Shown here: positions 22,941 through 30,716 of the stretch, piece after piece
Position numbering within the stretch: position 1 is the stretch's first letter
Layout: each line of letters opens with the position of its first letter
Source: Candidatus Bipolaricaulota bacterium
GTDB taxonomy: Bacteria > Bipolaricaulota > Bipolaricaulia > RBG-16-55-9 > DRXL01
Direction: 5' to 3'
Assembly (NCBI GenBank): GCA_025061735.1
Contig: JANXAU010000051.1
Span: 1 to 42,100, forward strand
DNA length: 42,100 nucleotides
The notes under the pieces: model-generated
Told to the model about the DNA's origin: nothing
Databases searched by the model: none
What the model saw: only the letters and a program-made list of their open reading frames with translations
Position numbers and translations under genes: made by a program

Positions 22941-23427
22941 AAGCCTCCTTGGTGAACCGCACGAAGCCATCGGCGCTCTTCTCGGCGTAGTAGGCTTCGA
23001 TCGCTATCGGCAGCGAGAGCTGACGTAGAGCTTGCACAATCTCCCTCAGATCTTCTCGCTGACGGTCTTTGAGAGATCGGCCCACGCCGAGCCTCTGCAA
23101 AAACGGTGGGATGAATCGCTCTTCGCTGTACCACGCGCAGTCTTGATGCGCGATCACGATCACCCGCCGGAGCCGATGGCGCTCGACTAAAAACTTGATC
23201 CAGCGATGACCCACCCATGCGAACTTGGGCAGATACTCCGTAAGCAAGAGAAACTGCCCACCCCCCGGCACCGCGAGCAGATCGTAGCTTCCTTCTGGAA
23301 GCCCTAAGTGCCTCTCCAAAAACTCGCGGGTGTAGGGCAAAAACGCGTTGCTGGTGCACGCGATGACCAGCACCGCGCTCTCGCGCTCTGCAAAGGGCGC
23401 CTGCGATCGGTACACCGACTCTGACAT
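22939..23427 (-). CDS. Beta-carbonic-anhydrase-like protein lacking the Asp-Arg dyad
   Basis: A 162-residue protein. VLVIACTSNAFLPYTREFLERHLGL (layout only) and VIVIAHQDCAWYSEE recall the zinc-binding strands of beta carbonic anhydrase, with Cys24, His94 and Cys97 as possible zinc ligands. LAVPGGGQFLLL corresponds to the region near the active site. The usual CxDxR dyad is replaced (Cys24-Thr-Ser-Asn-Ala), so classic carbonic anhydrase catalysis is doubtful. It is one gene downstream of the flotillin gene, 15 bases away, and is probably in the same operon. The fold call is moderate; the function is open. Confidence 0.6.
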   Translation of the reverse strand: MSESVYRSQAPFAERESAVLVIACTSNAFLPYTREFLERHLGLPEGSYDLLAVPGGGQFLLLTEYLPKFAWVGHRWIKFLVERHRLRRVIVIAHQDCAWYSEERFIPPFLQRLGVGRSLKDRQREDLREIVQALRQLSLPIAIEAYYAEKSADGFVRFTKEA

Positions 23428-23442
23428 AAACGCCTCTCTTCG

Positions 23443-25011
23443 CTACCCTTTCTTGTTGCTCTTCCCTTCCGTCTCTTCTGTCTTGACACCGATCTTGCCC
23501 AACAGCCCACTGATGTCAATCCCCACGGCTTGCGCCGCTTGCATGAGATTGAACATCGTCGCGGGGACGGTGTTGGCCAAGCGCGTCAGCGTGTTGGTCC
23601 CATCGGCCGAGCCACCACTGTCGAGCATGACCAATTTGTCGATATTGCCCAAGGGGGCTGCTACCGCCCCGGCCACCGGCGCGAAGGCTTTGATCACCTC
23701 GGGCAATCTTTCCAGCACGAGCATTGTCTTGGCCGACTCGTCGAGCTTGGCGAACGCCTCGGCCTTCTTGAGTGCGCCCTCGGCCTCGGCTAGGAGTTTG
23801 GCCTTCACGCCTTCGGCTTCGGCCAAGAGCTTTGCTTTCTCGCCCTCGGCTTCGGCTAAGAGCTTCGCTTTGATGCCCTCGGCCTCGGCCAATAATTTGG
23901 CACGCATCGCGTCGGCCTCGCCGATGCCCTCCAGCGCCAACCGCTGCTTCTCGGCGTCTGCAATCACGATGATCGCCGTCTTGCGCCCTTCGGCTTCGAG
24001 AATCTCTTTTTGCTTGTTGGCTTCGGCTTGCAAGATGATCTGCTGTCTTTGCGCTTCGGCGGGCTTGATCACCTCCGCGAGCAATTGGCGCTCGCGGCGC
24101 ACGGCTTCGGCCTCGGCTACTTCGATCTGCTTCTTCGTGCGCACCAGCTCGATCTGAACCTCTTGCTCCACAACCTCTTGGCGAGCCTTGGCCTCGGCCA
24201 GTGGCCCGGCTTGACGGGCTTTGGCCTGCTGCGCTTGCACTTCGGCTTCAAATTGAGCTTTCTTCACATCGCGCTCTTTCTCGGCCTGAGCGATCAGCGC
24301 TAAGTTCTCGTTCTCGCGCTCCTTGGCCTCGCGCAGCGCCGTGCTCGATTTGATGATCGCCTCGCGCTCGGCCTCAGCCTCCCCCACGCGGGCGTCGCGC
24401 TTCACCTCGGCCGTGCGCTTCTTCCCCAGCGCCTCGATATAGCCCTCGCTGTCGCTGATCTTCTGAATCGTCAGAACGTCTACCCCTAGCCCAATCTTGG
24501 CCAGATCGGCGGCCGCTTCCGTCAGGACTTCTTGGTTGAACTTCGCCCGGTCGCGCACGATCTCCTCTATTGTTAAACGTCCCACAATCGAGCGCAGATG
24601 GCCCTCTAAGTTTTTATAAGCGATCTGTTTAATCTCTTCGACGCTTCTCCCCAGAAATCTCTCGGCCGCTGCGATCAGCGACTCCTCATCGCTGCGGATC
24701 TTGACATTCGCGACCGCCTGAACGCTCACCAAGACCCCGTCTTTGTTGGGGACGTCGCGCACGTCTAGATCAATGGGGAAGATCGTCAGATCGAGATATG
24801 TGACGTTCTCGACGATGGGCCAACGAAAGGCCGCGCCCCCCGTAACCAGGCGAAAGCCCACGACGCGCCCGTCAGGGAGCCGGTGCTTGCGCCCGTAAAA
24901 CACCGCGACTTTGTTGGGCGGGACTTTGATATAGTTGCGCGTGGCCGTCATAAAGACGACGATCACCACGAGCGCTACTAAGACGAGCAACAGCGGCAAG
25001 ACGGTCAGCAT
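23443..25011 (-). CDS. floA-like: Flotillin-like SPFH-domain protein
   Basis: A 522-residue membrane-associated scaffold. One N-terminal transmembrane segment (1-21) precedes the SPFH/PHB domain (about 27-200). A long Ala/Glu-rich coiled coil spans roughly 200-420, and a C-terminal domain of about 100 residues ends in Lys-rich KSNKKG. Flotillins organise membrane microdomains and affect fluidity and secretion. Residues 371-414 are four 11-residue repeats (AKLLAEAEGIK and variants). AAAGGAGGGAGA is the ribosome binding site. The NfeD-like gene lies 18 bases upstream, the standard pairing for bacterial flotillins. The length matches the long FloT/YuaG type better than the short FloA type. Confidence 0.9.
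   Translation of the reverse strand: MLTVLPLLLVLVALVVIVVFMTATRNYIKVPPNKVAVFYGRKHRLPDGRVVGFRLVTGGAAFRWPIVENVTYLDLTIFPIDLDVRDVPNKDGVLVSVQAVANVKIRSDEESLIAAAERFLGRSVEEIKQIAYKNLEGHLRSIVGRLTIEEIVRDRAKFNQEVLTEAAADLAKIGLGVDVLTIQKISDSEGYIEALGKKRTAEVKRDARVGEAEAEREAIIKSSTALREAKERENENLALIAQAEKERDVKKAQFEAEVQAQQAKARQAGPLAEAKARQEVVEQEVQIELVRTKKQIEVAEAEAVRRERQLLAEVIKPAEAQRQQIILQAEANKQKEILEAEGRKTAIIVIADAEKQRLALEGIGEADAMRAKLLAEAEGIKAKLLAEAEGEKAKLLAEAEGVKAKLLAEAEGALKKAEAFAKLDESAKTMLVLERLPEVIKAFAPVAGAVAAPLGNIDKLVMLDSGGSADGTNTLTRLANTVPATMFNLMQAAQAVGIDISGLLGKIGVKTEETEGKSNKKG
23770..23901 (-). repeat. Four 33-base tandem repeats in the flotillin coiled coil
   Basis: The DNA encodes residues 371-414 as AKLLAEAEG plus two variable residues, four times. 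Synonymous differences between units (GCT/GCC, GAG/GAA, CTC/TTG/TTA leucines) indicate an old or selected expansion and not a recent slippage event. Confidence 0.8.
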
Positions 25012-25029
25012 TCTCCCTCCTTTTGGAGC

Positions 25030-25533
25030 TTATATTCTCTCCACGATAGCGACATCCCCTTGGACTTCGAGAATGCGCACGAGCGCCCCTTCGGGGATGG
25101 CTTCGTTGTTTTTGGCGCGTGCCATGCGGCGCGTGCGCTGCGCCTTCACCGTGCAGCTCACTTCACCCAAGCCGTCAGGGGGAATGGCCACCGTGACCCG
25201 CCCGGTCAGCCCCACCAAATCTTGGCTCTCGATCAGCGAGCTGGCCTCTTGGGAGCGCACCAAGTTCATGGCGAAGACATAGATGCCGCTCATCGCCAGC
25301 CCCGCCAAGATCCCCCAGAGCGAGCTGAGCATCGGTCGCAAGTTATAATAACTTCCAATAGCTCCTACCGTGCCGAAGACCGTGAGAAAGACCGCGATCG
25401 AGCGCAGACTGAGAAGGCCGTGCCCGCCGCCCTCGACCTCGGGGGAGGCGTCTATGTCTTCAAAGAATCCGCCGAGCGTCGAGAGCAGCAACAAGAGCAA
25501 GCCCACCCCCGCGATGACGATGAAGACGATCAT
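25030..25533 (-). CDS. nfeD: NfeD-like membrane protein with C-terminal OB fold
   Basis: A 167-residue protein starting at ATG 25533 (AAAGGAG upstream). Four hydrophobic segments are apparent (MIVFIVIAGVGLLLLLLS; SIAVFLTVFGTVGAIGSY; a pair around LSSLWGILAGLAMSGIYVFAMNLV). The C-terminal soluble OB-fold (DLVGLTGRVTVAIPPDGLGEVSC through VQGDVAIVERI) is the NfeD domain. NfeD proteins are partners of flotillin/stomatin-type SPFH proteins, here encoded directly downstream. A minus-strand TATAAT at 25555-25560 marks the promoter of the pair. Confidence 0.85.
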   Translation of the reverse strand: MIVFIVIAGVGLLLLLLSTLGGFFEDIDASPEVEGGGHGLLSLRSIAVFLTVFGTVGAIGSYYNLRPMLSSLWGILAGLAMSGIYVFAMNLVRSQEASSLIESQDLVGLTGRVTVAIPPDGLGEVSCTVKAQRTRRMARAKNNEAIPEGALVRILEVQGDVAIVERI

Positions 25534-25554
25534 CGGCCCACTCCTTTCGACGCT

Positions 25555-25560
25555 ATTATA
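25555..25560 (-). promoter_or_regulatory. -10 box of the nfeD-flotillin operon
   Basis: A perfect TATAAT on the minus strand, 21 bases before ATG 25533. No convincing -35 box lies 17 bases upstream (TATAAA occupies that place), so activation by a protein is possible. Confidence 0.45.
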
Positions 25561-25587
25561 TACAGCACACGCCCAATTTATAAATAT

Positions 25588-25660
25588 GGCCCTCACCCCG
25601 GCCTGACAGCCCCCCTCTCCCGTAGATAACCTACAGGAGAGGGGTCGGGGGCGAGGGCCT
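25588..25660. repeat. Palindromic 3'-end repeat, copy 3 (complete)
   Basis: The outer arms are GGCCCTCACCCC and GGGGCGAGGGCC (one mismatch). The inner hairpin is CCCCTCTCCCGTAG with CTACAGGAGAGGGG (one mismatch) around a five-base loop. It ends exactly at the stop codon of the carboxyltransferase gene (25661), in the same relative place as the copy at 19907. Confidence 0.75.
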
Positions 25661-27196
25661 TCACAACGGGATATTCCCGTGCTTTCTCCAAGGGTTCGTA
25701 TCGCGCTTGGTCTCTAGCATCTCAAGAGATCGAATTAAGATAGATCGCGTCTGCGCTGGCTCGATCACGTCGTCTACGTAGCCGCGCTCCGCTGCGATAT
25801 ACGGGTTGGCAAATTTTTCGATATACTCCTGCACGAGCTTCTCTTCTAAGGCTTCCGGGTCGCTGGCCTGCTCGATCTCTTTTCTGTAGATGATCTCAAC
25901 GGCTCCTTTAGGCCCCATAACGGCGATCTCCGCGGTGGGCCAAGCGAAATTAAAATCCCCCCGAATGTGCTTGCTGCTCATCACGTCGTAGGCCCCGCCG
26001 TAGGCCTTGCGCGTGATCACAGTCACTTTGGGCACAGTGGCCTCAGCGAACGCGTAGAGCAGCTTCGAGCCATGTCGGATGATCCCGTTCCACTCTTGGT
26101 CGGTCCCCGGCAGAAAGCCCGGCACGTCTACAAAAGTGATCAACGGGATATTAAAGCAATCGCAGAATCGAACGAATCTTGCGGCCTTCACCGACGCGTT
26201 GATGTCCAGCACCCCAGCTAAATGCGCCGGCTGATTGGCGACGATCCCCACCGAGCGCCCGTCTAGACGCGCAAAGCCCACCACGATATTCTGCGCCCAG
26301 TCTCTATGAATCTCTAAAAAGACCCCGTTGTCTACGATCCGTTCGATCACTCTTCTGATGTCATAGGGCTGGGTGGGGCTTTCGGGGATGATCTCGTTGA
26401 GCGCTGGCTCGTAACGATCGGGGGGATCGTCGCAGAAGATACGCGGGGGCGACTCGCGATTACTCTGGGGCATATACGAGAGCAGCTCGCGGATGCGCTC
26501 CAAGCAGCTTATCTCATCGGGTTCGACGAAGTGGGCTACACCGCTCTTGGCCCCATGCACGTCCGCGCCGCCGAGCGTCTCGTGCGTGACGTCTTCGTGG
26601 GTGACGGTCTTGACCACTTTCGGGCCGGTGACGTACATATAGCTCGTGTGCTGCACCATGAGAATAAAATCTGTGATTGCAGGGGAGTAGACGGCACCGC
26701 CGGCACACGGCCCCATGATCGCCGAGATCTGGGGGATGACCCCTGAAGCCAGGACATTTCTCAGAAAGATTTCGGCGTATCCCCCAAGGCTGACGACGCC
26801 CTCTTGGATGCGCGCGCCCCCCGAGTCGTTCAGCCCGATCAGGGGCACGCCGGATTTCATGGCCAAGTCCATCACTTTGCAGATCTTCTCGGCGTGCGCC
26901 TCGGAGAGCGAGCCGCCAAAGACCGTGAAGTCTTGGGCAAACACATAGACCTTTCTGCCCCGGATGCGCCCGTAGCCCGTCACGACGCCGTCGCCGGGGA
27001 TCTTTTCTAGTGGGAAATCGCTGGTGCGATGGACCACGAAGGGATCGAGTTCGACGAACGAGTTATCGTCCAACAAGACTTCGAGGCGTTCGTAGGCGGT
27101 CAGTTTTCCGGCCTTGTGCTGGCGCGCGATGCGCTCGGTGCCGCCGCCGAGCCGGGCGCGCTGGCGACGTCGTTGCAGCTCCTCTAAACGATCCAT
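25661..27196 (-). CDS. pccB/mmdA-like: Acyl-CoA carboxyltransferase subunit (propionyl-/methylmalonyl-CoA type)
   Basis: A 511-residue biotin-dependent carboxyltransferase with two crotonase-like halves. Motifs: [20 protein letters not shown] at the start, [16 protein letters not shown] and [16 protein letters not shown] (N-terminal oxyanion loops), [17 protein letters not shown], and [40 protein letters not shown] in the second half. It moves the carboxyl group between carboxybiotin and propionyl-CoA (or the reverse, in methylmalonyl-CoA decarboxylase). No biotin carrier, biotin carboxylase or membrane decarboxylase subunit is in the window, so the direction cannot be fixed. The start ATG 27196 has no Shine-Dalgarno site. 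Confidence 0.93.
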   Translation of the reverse strand: MDRLEELQRRRQRARLGGGTERIARQHKAGKLTAYERLEVLLDDNSFVELDPFVVHRTSDFPLEKIPGDGVVTGYGRIRGRKVYVFAQDFTVFGGSLSEAHAEKICKVMDLAMKSGVPLIGLNDSGGARIQEGVVSLGGYAEIFLRNVLASGVIPQISAIMGPCAGGAVYSPAITDFILMVQHTSYMYVTGPKVVKTVTHEDVTHETLGGADVHGAKSGVAHFVEPDEISCLERIRELLSYMPQSNRESPPRIFCDDPPDRYEPALNEIIPESPTQPYDIRRVIERIVDNGVFLEIHRDWAQNIVVGFARLDGRSVGIVANQPAHLAGVLDINASVKAARFVRFCDCFNIPLITFVDVPGFLPGTDQEWNGIIRHGSKLLYAFAEATVPKVTVITRKAYGGAYDVMSSKHIRGDFNFAWPTAEIAVMGPKGAVEIIYRKEIEQASDPEALEEKLVQEYIEKFANPYIAAERGYVDDVIEPAQTRSILIRSLEMLETKRDTNPWRKHGNIPL

Positions 27197-27239
27197 ACGC
27201 TATTAGCTTAGCGCATAGAGCCGCACTGGGCAAGAGGGG

Positions 27240-27323
27240 CGGAGGGAGAGGGATTCGAACCCCCGGCGCTCCTCGCGCTACGGTTTTCAAGACCGTTGCC
27301 TTCGTCCGCTCGGCCATCCCTCC
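27240..27323 (-). tRNA. tRNA-Ser (anticodon UGA)
   Basis: The minus strand folds into a class II tRNA. The acceptor arms are GGAGGGA and TCCCTCC, with a G discriminator. The anticodon stem ACGGT/ACCGT holds the loop CTTGAAA (anticodon TGA). A variable arm of 14 bases (AGCGCGAGGAGCGC) and a T-loop TTCGAAT follow. CCA is not encoded: the bases after the discriminator are CCC. A long variable arm and a G discriminator are serine identity features. Confidence 0.95.
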
Positions 27324-27336
27324 AAGGCTCATAGAG

Positions 27337-27365
27337 ATTCTAAAGCGCATCGGGCGATTTTGCAA
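27337..27365 (-). promoter_or_regulatory. Promoter of tRNA-Ser
   Basis: On the minus strand TTGCAA (27360-27365) and TAGAAT (27337-27342) are 17 bases apart, just ahead of the tRNA. TTGCAA is its own complement, so the same six bases can serve as the -35 box of the divergent gene at 27398. Confidence 0.7.
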
Positions 27366-27389
27366 GATATCGGGTCAAGGCTGTAAGAT
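27360..27389 (+). promoter_or_regulatory. Divergent promoter of the membrane regulator (shared -35)
   Basis: TTGCAA (27360-27365) and TAAGAT (27384-27389) are 18 bases apart on the plus strand. Transcription would begin at about 27396, practically on ATG 27398, so the message would be leaderless. The -10 box is imperfect. Confidence 0.45.
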
Positions 27390-27397
27390 TGTAAGCT

Positions 27398-28321
27398 ATG
27401 CTCTCTCGCGGAAAGTTCGCGCTCTGGGTTACGCTGATCGCGCTGGTCTTGATGGCCCCGTTGGCGATCGTCTTCGCACAGCGCATGAGCCAAGAATTGG
27501 AGCGCGAGTTCTTGCAGCGCAGCGAGCTGCTCGCCAACAATTTCGCTGACCAAGTACGCTTTCGCCTCCAGGCTCGAGCGTCCGAAGACCCAGCTCAGTT
27601 GCACCGCGAGCTGCAAGAGATGACCAATACGTTCGTGATGGGCTTAGTGCTGTACGCGCAGGTCGTCTGGCGCGGGGAGGTCCTCGCTCAGGACGTCGCC
27701 ACGTCGGTGCTCCCGGGGGACTTGCTCAACCAAGCCCCTCCTCCAGAGCCGATGACCAAGCACCAGCGAAATGGCCTAGAGTATCTGGACATCTGGAGGG
27801 AGCTAGAGCCAGAGCAGAGCTACGTGCGCTTGGGGGTCTCGCTGATCTACTTGAGAGCGGCGATCTGGGAGGCCCTCTGGCCGATGATCGCGTTGGGGGT
27901 GGGCTTGGTCATAGCGATCGGGTTAGGGGCGTATCTGGTCGGGCCGCGTTGGGCAAAAGCTCGAGAGCCTGGAACGGCTTCTGAACGGTCTTCACCGGCT
28001 GCGACGAAAGCGCCCGAGCCGATTCGCTTAGGGAAATTAACTATTGACGATCAGTCTAAAGAGATTCGTCTTAACGGCACGACGATCCCGGTGACGCCGC
28101 GGGAATATGCGTTGCTCTATCTATTGGCCTCGGAGCCGGGGCGGGTCTTCTCCCCTCAAGAGATCATCGCGCGGGCGTGGGGCGACGAGCGGTTTATTGC
28201 GACCGAAGACGTCAAAAAATATATCTATCTCTTGCGCCAGAAGCTGGAGCGCGACCCTCAAAAACCCCAATGGATCGTGACCGTGCGCGGCTTTGGATAT
28301 AAGCTTCAGATCCCCGATTGA
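27398..28321 (+). CDS. Transmembrane one-component regulator: extracytoplasmic sensor, C-terminal OmpR-type winged helix
   Basis: A 307-residue protein. TM1 (about 7-28) and TM2 (158-182) enclose an extracytoplasmic domain of about 130 residues, mostly helical at first (QRMSQELEREFLQRSELLANNFADQV, layout only), like the input halves of sensor kinases. After a Pro/Ala/Ser linker (183-208) comes a complete OmpR/PhoB winged helix (209-305): VTPREYALLYLLASEPGRVFS, then EIIARAWGDE, VKKYIYLLRQKL and VRGFGYKL. There is no kinase or receiver domain. ToxR/CadC regulators have the winged helix first and the periplasmic domain last; this order is reversed. The target may be its own promoter, which it shares with tRNA-Ser. 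The signal is unknown. Confidence 0.85.
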   Translation: MLSRGKFALWVTLIALVLMAPLAIVFAQRMSQELEREFLQRSELLANNFADQVRFRLQARASEDPAQLHRELQEMTNTFVMGLVLYAQVVWRGEVLAQDVATSVLPGDLLNQAPPPEPMTKHQRNGLEYLDIWRELEPEQSYVRLGVSLIYLRAAIWEALWPMIALGVGLVIAIGLGAYLVGPRWAKAREPGTASERSSPAATKAPEPIRLGKLTIDDQSKEIRLNGTTIPVTPREYALLYLLASEPGRVFSPQEIIARAWGDERFIATEDVKKYIYLLRQKLERDPQKPQWIVTVRGFGYKLQIPD

Positions 28322-28426
28322 CTCAGCTTGACCCAGCTACGACCGCGCACTCACCCCCAGTGACGGGCTTTCTATTCCCTGCCCATACTCTATATCTAAT
28401 TAAAATACCCACCGGAGGGATGGTTA

Positions 28427-28963
28427 ATGAAGATCTGCTCTTTGGGATTGATGCTGGCGCTGCTGTTAACCCATCTTGGCGCGTCTAGCTACGCTCAGAG
28501 CGAGCTATTGCTCTTCACCGATCGTTTGGTCGCTCAGGTTCAGAGCGCGTTGCAGAACGCTTCTTTCTCGTTCTTTGCGCTCACGGCCAATGATGCGCAG
28601 TGGCATGCACAAAGCGTTATCAATCTCCTAGAAGGACCGTCGTCGTCGCGCTACGACCCTAGATACGGGGCGCAGACAGCGGACGTCGGGGCGATTGCGC
28701 TGGCCAAGCAACTTGCAGAACAGATCAACCGAAGTGAATTTGCTAACGATCTGCGGGCTGCGGCCGATCACGTGGTCGTCTTCTTGAGCGCGGCCCAAGA
28801 GCGGGCGGTCTCAGCTCGCAATAACAACAATCTTGCGCAGATTCGCGCTCAGATGCAATTAGCGATTGCTTTTCTGAAAGCAGCCCTAGGCTGCCCCGAC
28901 GATACTCTCTCGCTGGGTGGGGCACGCACGATCCAAGAGTATCTGCGCAAGCGACGAAGCTAG
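28427..28963 (+). CDS. Exported helical protein of unknown function
   Basis: A 178-residue protein with a signal peptide (about 1-23, LGASSYAQSE). The mature part is largely alpha-helical and Ala/Gln/Asn-rich, with TDRLVAQVQSALQNAS, LAKQLAEQINRSEFANDLRAAADHVVVFL and a late helix. It has one Cys (LGCPDD). GGAGGG precedes the ATG. It lies 105 bases after the membrane regulator, in the same direction, and could be its target. The region around the 5' end is AT-rich (TCTATATCTAATTAAAAT), but no clear -35/-10 pair was found. I do not recognise the family. Confidence 0.68.
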   Translation: MKICSLGLMLALLLTHLGASSYAQSELLLFTDRLVAQVQSALQNASFSFFALTANDAQWHAQSVINLLEGPSSSRYDPRYGAQTADVGAIALAKQLAEQINRSEFANDLRAAADHVVVFLSAAQERAVSARNNNNLAQIRAQMQLAIAFLKAALGCPDDTLSLGGARTIQEYLRKRRS

Positions 28964-29082
28964 CCTGAGCGCAAGCGTGGGCAAGAACGTTTTGAACAAG
29001 TCCTAAGAGAAAGGATAGTGAGGGAGAAAGACCGTTACAGCTACAGCAATGATGAACTCGTGGGTCAGGAGGGATCGATTCT

Positions 29083-29712
29083 ATGCGTCTTGTCAGAGTC
29101 TGTCTGTTGGGAGCCATCGTATGGTCTTTATCGGGCTTGGGAATAGCGCCCTCAGGACAGTCGAGCGGCACAGTAGTTGACGTGAATATTCAGAATTTTG
29201 CTTTCGTTCCCCAGAATATCACAGTTGCGCTGGGGACTACCGTGCGCTGGACCAATCGAGACAGTGCACCCCATACCGTGACCAGCACCGCGGGGATCTT
29301 CGATTCGGGAACGATGAACCGCGGGGCGACCTTCACGCACACGTTCAATACTCCCGGCGAGTTCCCCTATATCTGCGCCTTCCATCCCAGTATGACAGGG
29401 AAGGTCACAGTGGCCGTAGGGGTCGCGTTGATTCATAGCCTGAAAGACAGCGCGATCTACCCCTCGGTGATAGAGCTGAAGCTGGGACAACCCGTGCAGC
29501 TCTTCAACACCGCGACCGATGGCGTCCTCCCCGGTGTCGTCATCAGCAGCGACGAAGAGGGCCGAAACCCCGTCTTCGGAGTGAGGCCGTTTAACGTAGA
29601 GGTGGGCAAAGTAACGACCGTCGAGTTCACGCCCGATAGGGCCGGGACGTTCTTCGTCACCCACAGGCCGCATGGGCACAATATCGTGGGCCGGATTGTC
29701 GTCAAGAATTGA
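29083..29712 (+). CDS. Exported double cupredoxin, second domain without copper ligands
   Basis: A 209-residue secreted protein. After the signal peptide (about 1-27) the first domain is a plastocyanin/amicyanin-type cupredoxin with a full type 1 copper set: His64 (APHTV), Cys98, His101 and Met104 (YICAFHPSMTG). Such proteins carry electrons outside the membrane. Residues 114-209 form a second cupredoxin-like beta domain whose ligand loop reads FFVTHRPHGHNIVG, with no Cys, so it should not bind type 1 copper. AGGAGGG lies ahead of the ATG. The following gene encodes another cupredoxin, four bases from overlapping in its longest frame, so the two are co-transcribed. Confidence 0.85.
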   Translation: MRLVRVCLLGAIVWSLSGLGIAPSGQSSGTVVDVNIQNFAFVPQNITVALGTTVRWTNRDSAPHTVTSTAGIFDSGTMNRGATFTHTFNTPGEFPYICAFHPSMTGKVTVAVGVALIHSLKDSAIYPSVIELKLGQPVQLFNTATDGVLPGVVISSDEEGRNPVFGVRPFNVEVGKVTTVEFTPDRAGTFFVTHRPHGHNIVGRIVVKN

Positions 29713-29747
29713 AAGACTCTTTAAGAGAGACGATAAAGGAGGCACCC

Positions 29748-30578
29748 ATGACTAAGATGCGTGTACTCAGTTTGTCTGTTCTGGCGTTGGTGATCGTCTT
29801 AACGTTCGCGCTTGGAGAACGAGCTTTGGCTCCCTATCACGGTGGCTCGCCCCACCAGACGCAAATCCCAAGCGCCCAAGAGGTGATCGTGCGCATTGAA
29901 GGGAGCAACGATCCCTATGGATACGGAACGGCCTCGTTCAATCCCGCTACCGTGAATATCGCGCCGGGGACGACCGTGACATGGGTGAATGAAGACTCTA
30001 TCGCGCACAATGTGACGAGCCGCGATGGACTCTTTGACTCGCCTGTGCTCAACCGCGGGCAGCGCTTCAGCTATAAGTTTGATCGCCCCGGCACTTACGG
30101 ATATTTCTGCAAAATTCACCCCGCGATGACCGGCCAAGTGATCGTCGCGGGTCAAGCCGGGCCAACGCTGCTGACGGCTGTGCTCACGGCGGGCCAAGAA
30201 GTTCCAGCTCCTAAAGCAGAGACCCCGCTGGGAGCTATCGGGGCAGCGGCTATCGTGCTGAACGCTAACAGGACCGAGCTAAGTTTCTTTCTGGGATATA
30301 GTGGGCTGAGCGGTTCCCCAACGGCGATGCACTTCCATCGCGGCAAGCCGGGCGAGGCCGGCCCGATCGTGCGCACGATCTGCCCGGTGCTAGGGGTAGC
30401 CTGCCCCACAGGCACGAGCGCGACTCTCAGCGGGGTTTGGAGACGGGACGACGCTCGGGAAGCGCTCACGTCTGATCTTGTAGATGCGCTGCTCAAGGGC
30501 GAACTCTATATTAATATTCACACGAGTCTCAATCCTCCGGGCGAGATTCGCGGGCAGGTCAAACCCTATCAGCCGTAG
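29748..30578 (+). CDS. Exported cupredoxin-CHRD fusion protein
   Basis: A 276-residue protein starting at ATG 29748 (AAAGGAGG upstream; the longer frame from 29709 is rejected). A signal peptide (about 1-27) leads to a cupredoxin with ligands His87 (IAHNV), Cys121, His124 and Met127 (YFCKIHPAMTG). Residues about 140-276 form a CHRD domain (LTAGQEVPAP, MHFHRGKPGEAGPIV, LYINIHTSLNPPGEIRGQV). CHRD domains are named from chordin and occur in bacterial surface proteins of unknown role. The fusion places a redox copper domain next to a possible binding domain, probably at the cell surface. It follows the double cupredoxin after 35 bases. Confidence 0.87.
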   Translation: MTKMRVLSLSVLALVIVLTFALGERALAPYHGGSPHQTQIPSAQEVIVRIEGSNDPYGYGTASFNPATVNIAPGTTVTWVNEDSIAHNVTSRDGLFDSPVLNRGQRFSYKFDRPGTYGYFCKIHPAMTGQVIVAGQAGPTLLTAVLTAGQEVPAPKAETPLGAIGAAAIVLNANRTELSFFLGYSGLSGSPTAMHFHRGKPGEAGPIVRTICPVLGVACPTGTSATLSGVWRRDDAREALTSDLVDALLKGELYINIHTSLNPPGEIRGQVKPYQP

Positions 30579-30607
30579 AGAAGTCGGTCACCGAAACGGC
30601 CGTGAGC

Positions 30608-30634
30608 AGTGGCTAGTGCCTCGCACTAGCCACT
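30608..30634. repeat. Perfect 11-bp hairpin after the cupredoxin pair
   Basis: AGTGGCTAGTG (30608-30618) pairs with 30624-30634 around a five-base loop. No T-run follows on the plus strand, so it is a possible Rho-dependent end or mRNA-stabilising structure, not a clear intrinsic terminator. Confidence 0.6.
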
Positions 30635-30665
30635 ATTCACGTATTCGCTCATCGCTGCTTCAAAG

Positions 30666-30694
30666 TTGACAGCGTGTCGGCTATGCGTTATCTT
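30666..30694 (+). promoter_or_regulatory. Promoter of the four-gene operon starting at 30717
   Basis: A perfect TTGACA (30666-30671) and TATCTT (30689-30694) are 17 bases apart. Start near 30701 leaves a 16-base leader carrying AGGTGA. Confidence 0.7.
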
Positions 30695-30716
30695 AGCTTT
30701 CAGGTGATCTTGAAAA

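Noticed and set aside
23348-24157. A Ser/Ala-rich plus-strand open frame opposite flotillin
   Set aside because: Its low-complexity sequence (repeated SASAKSFA-like text) is the mirror of the Ala/Glu coiled coil and of the tandem repeat.
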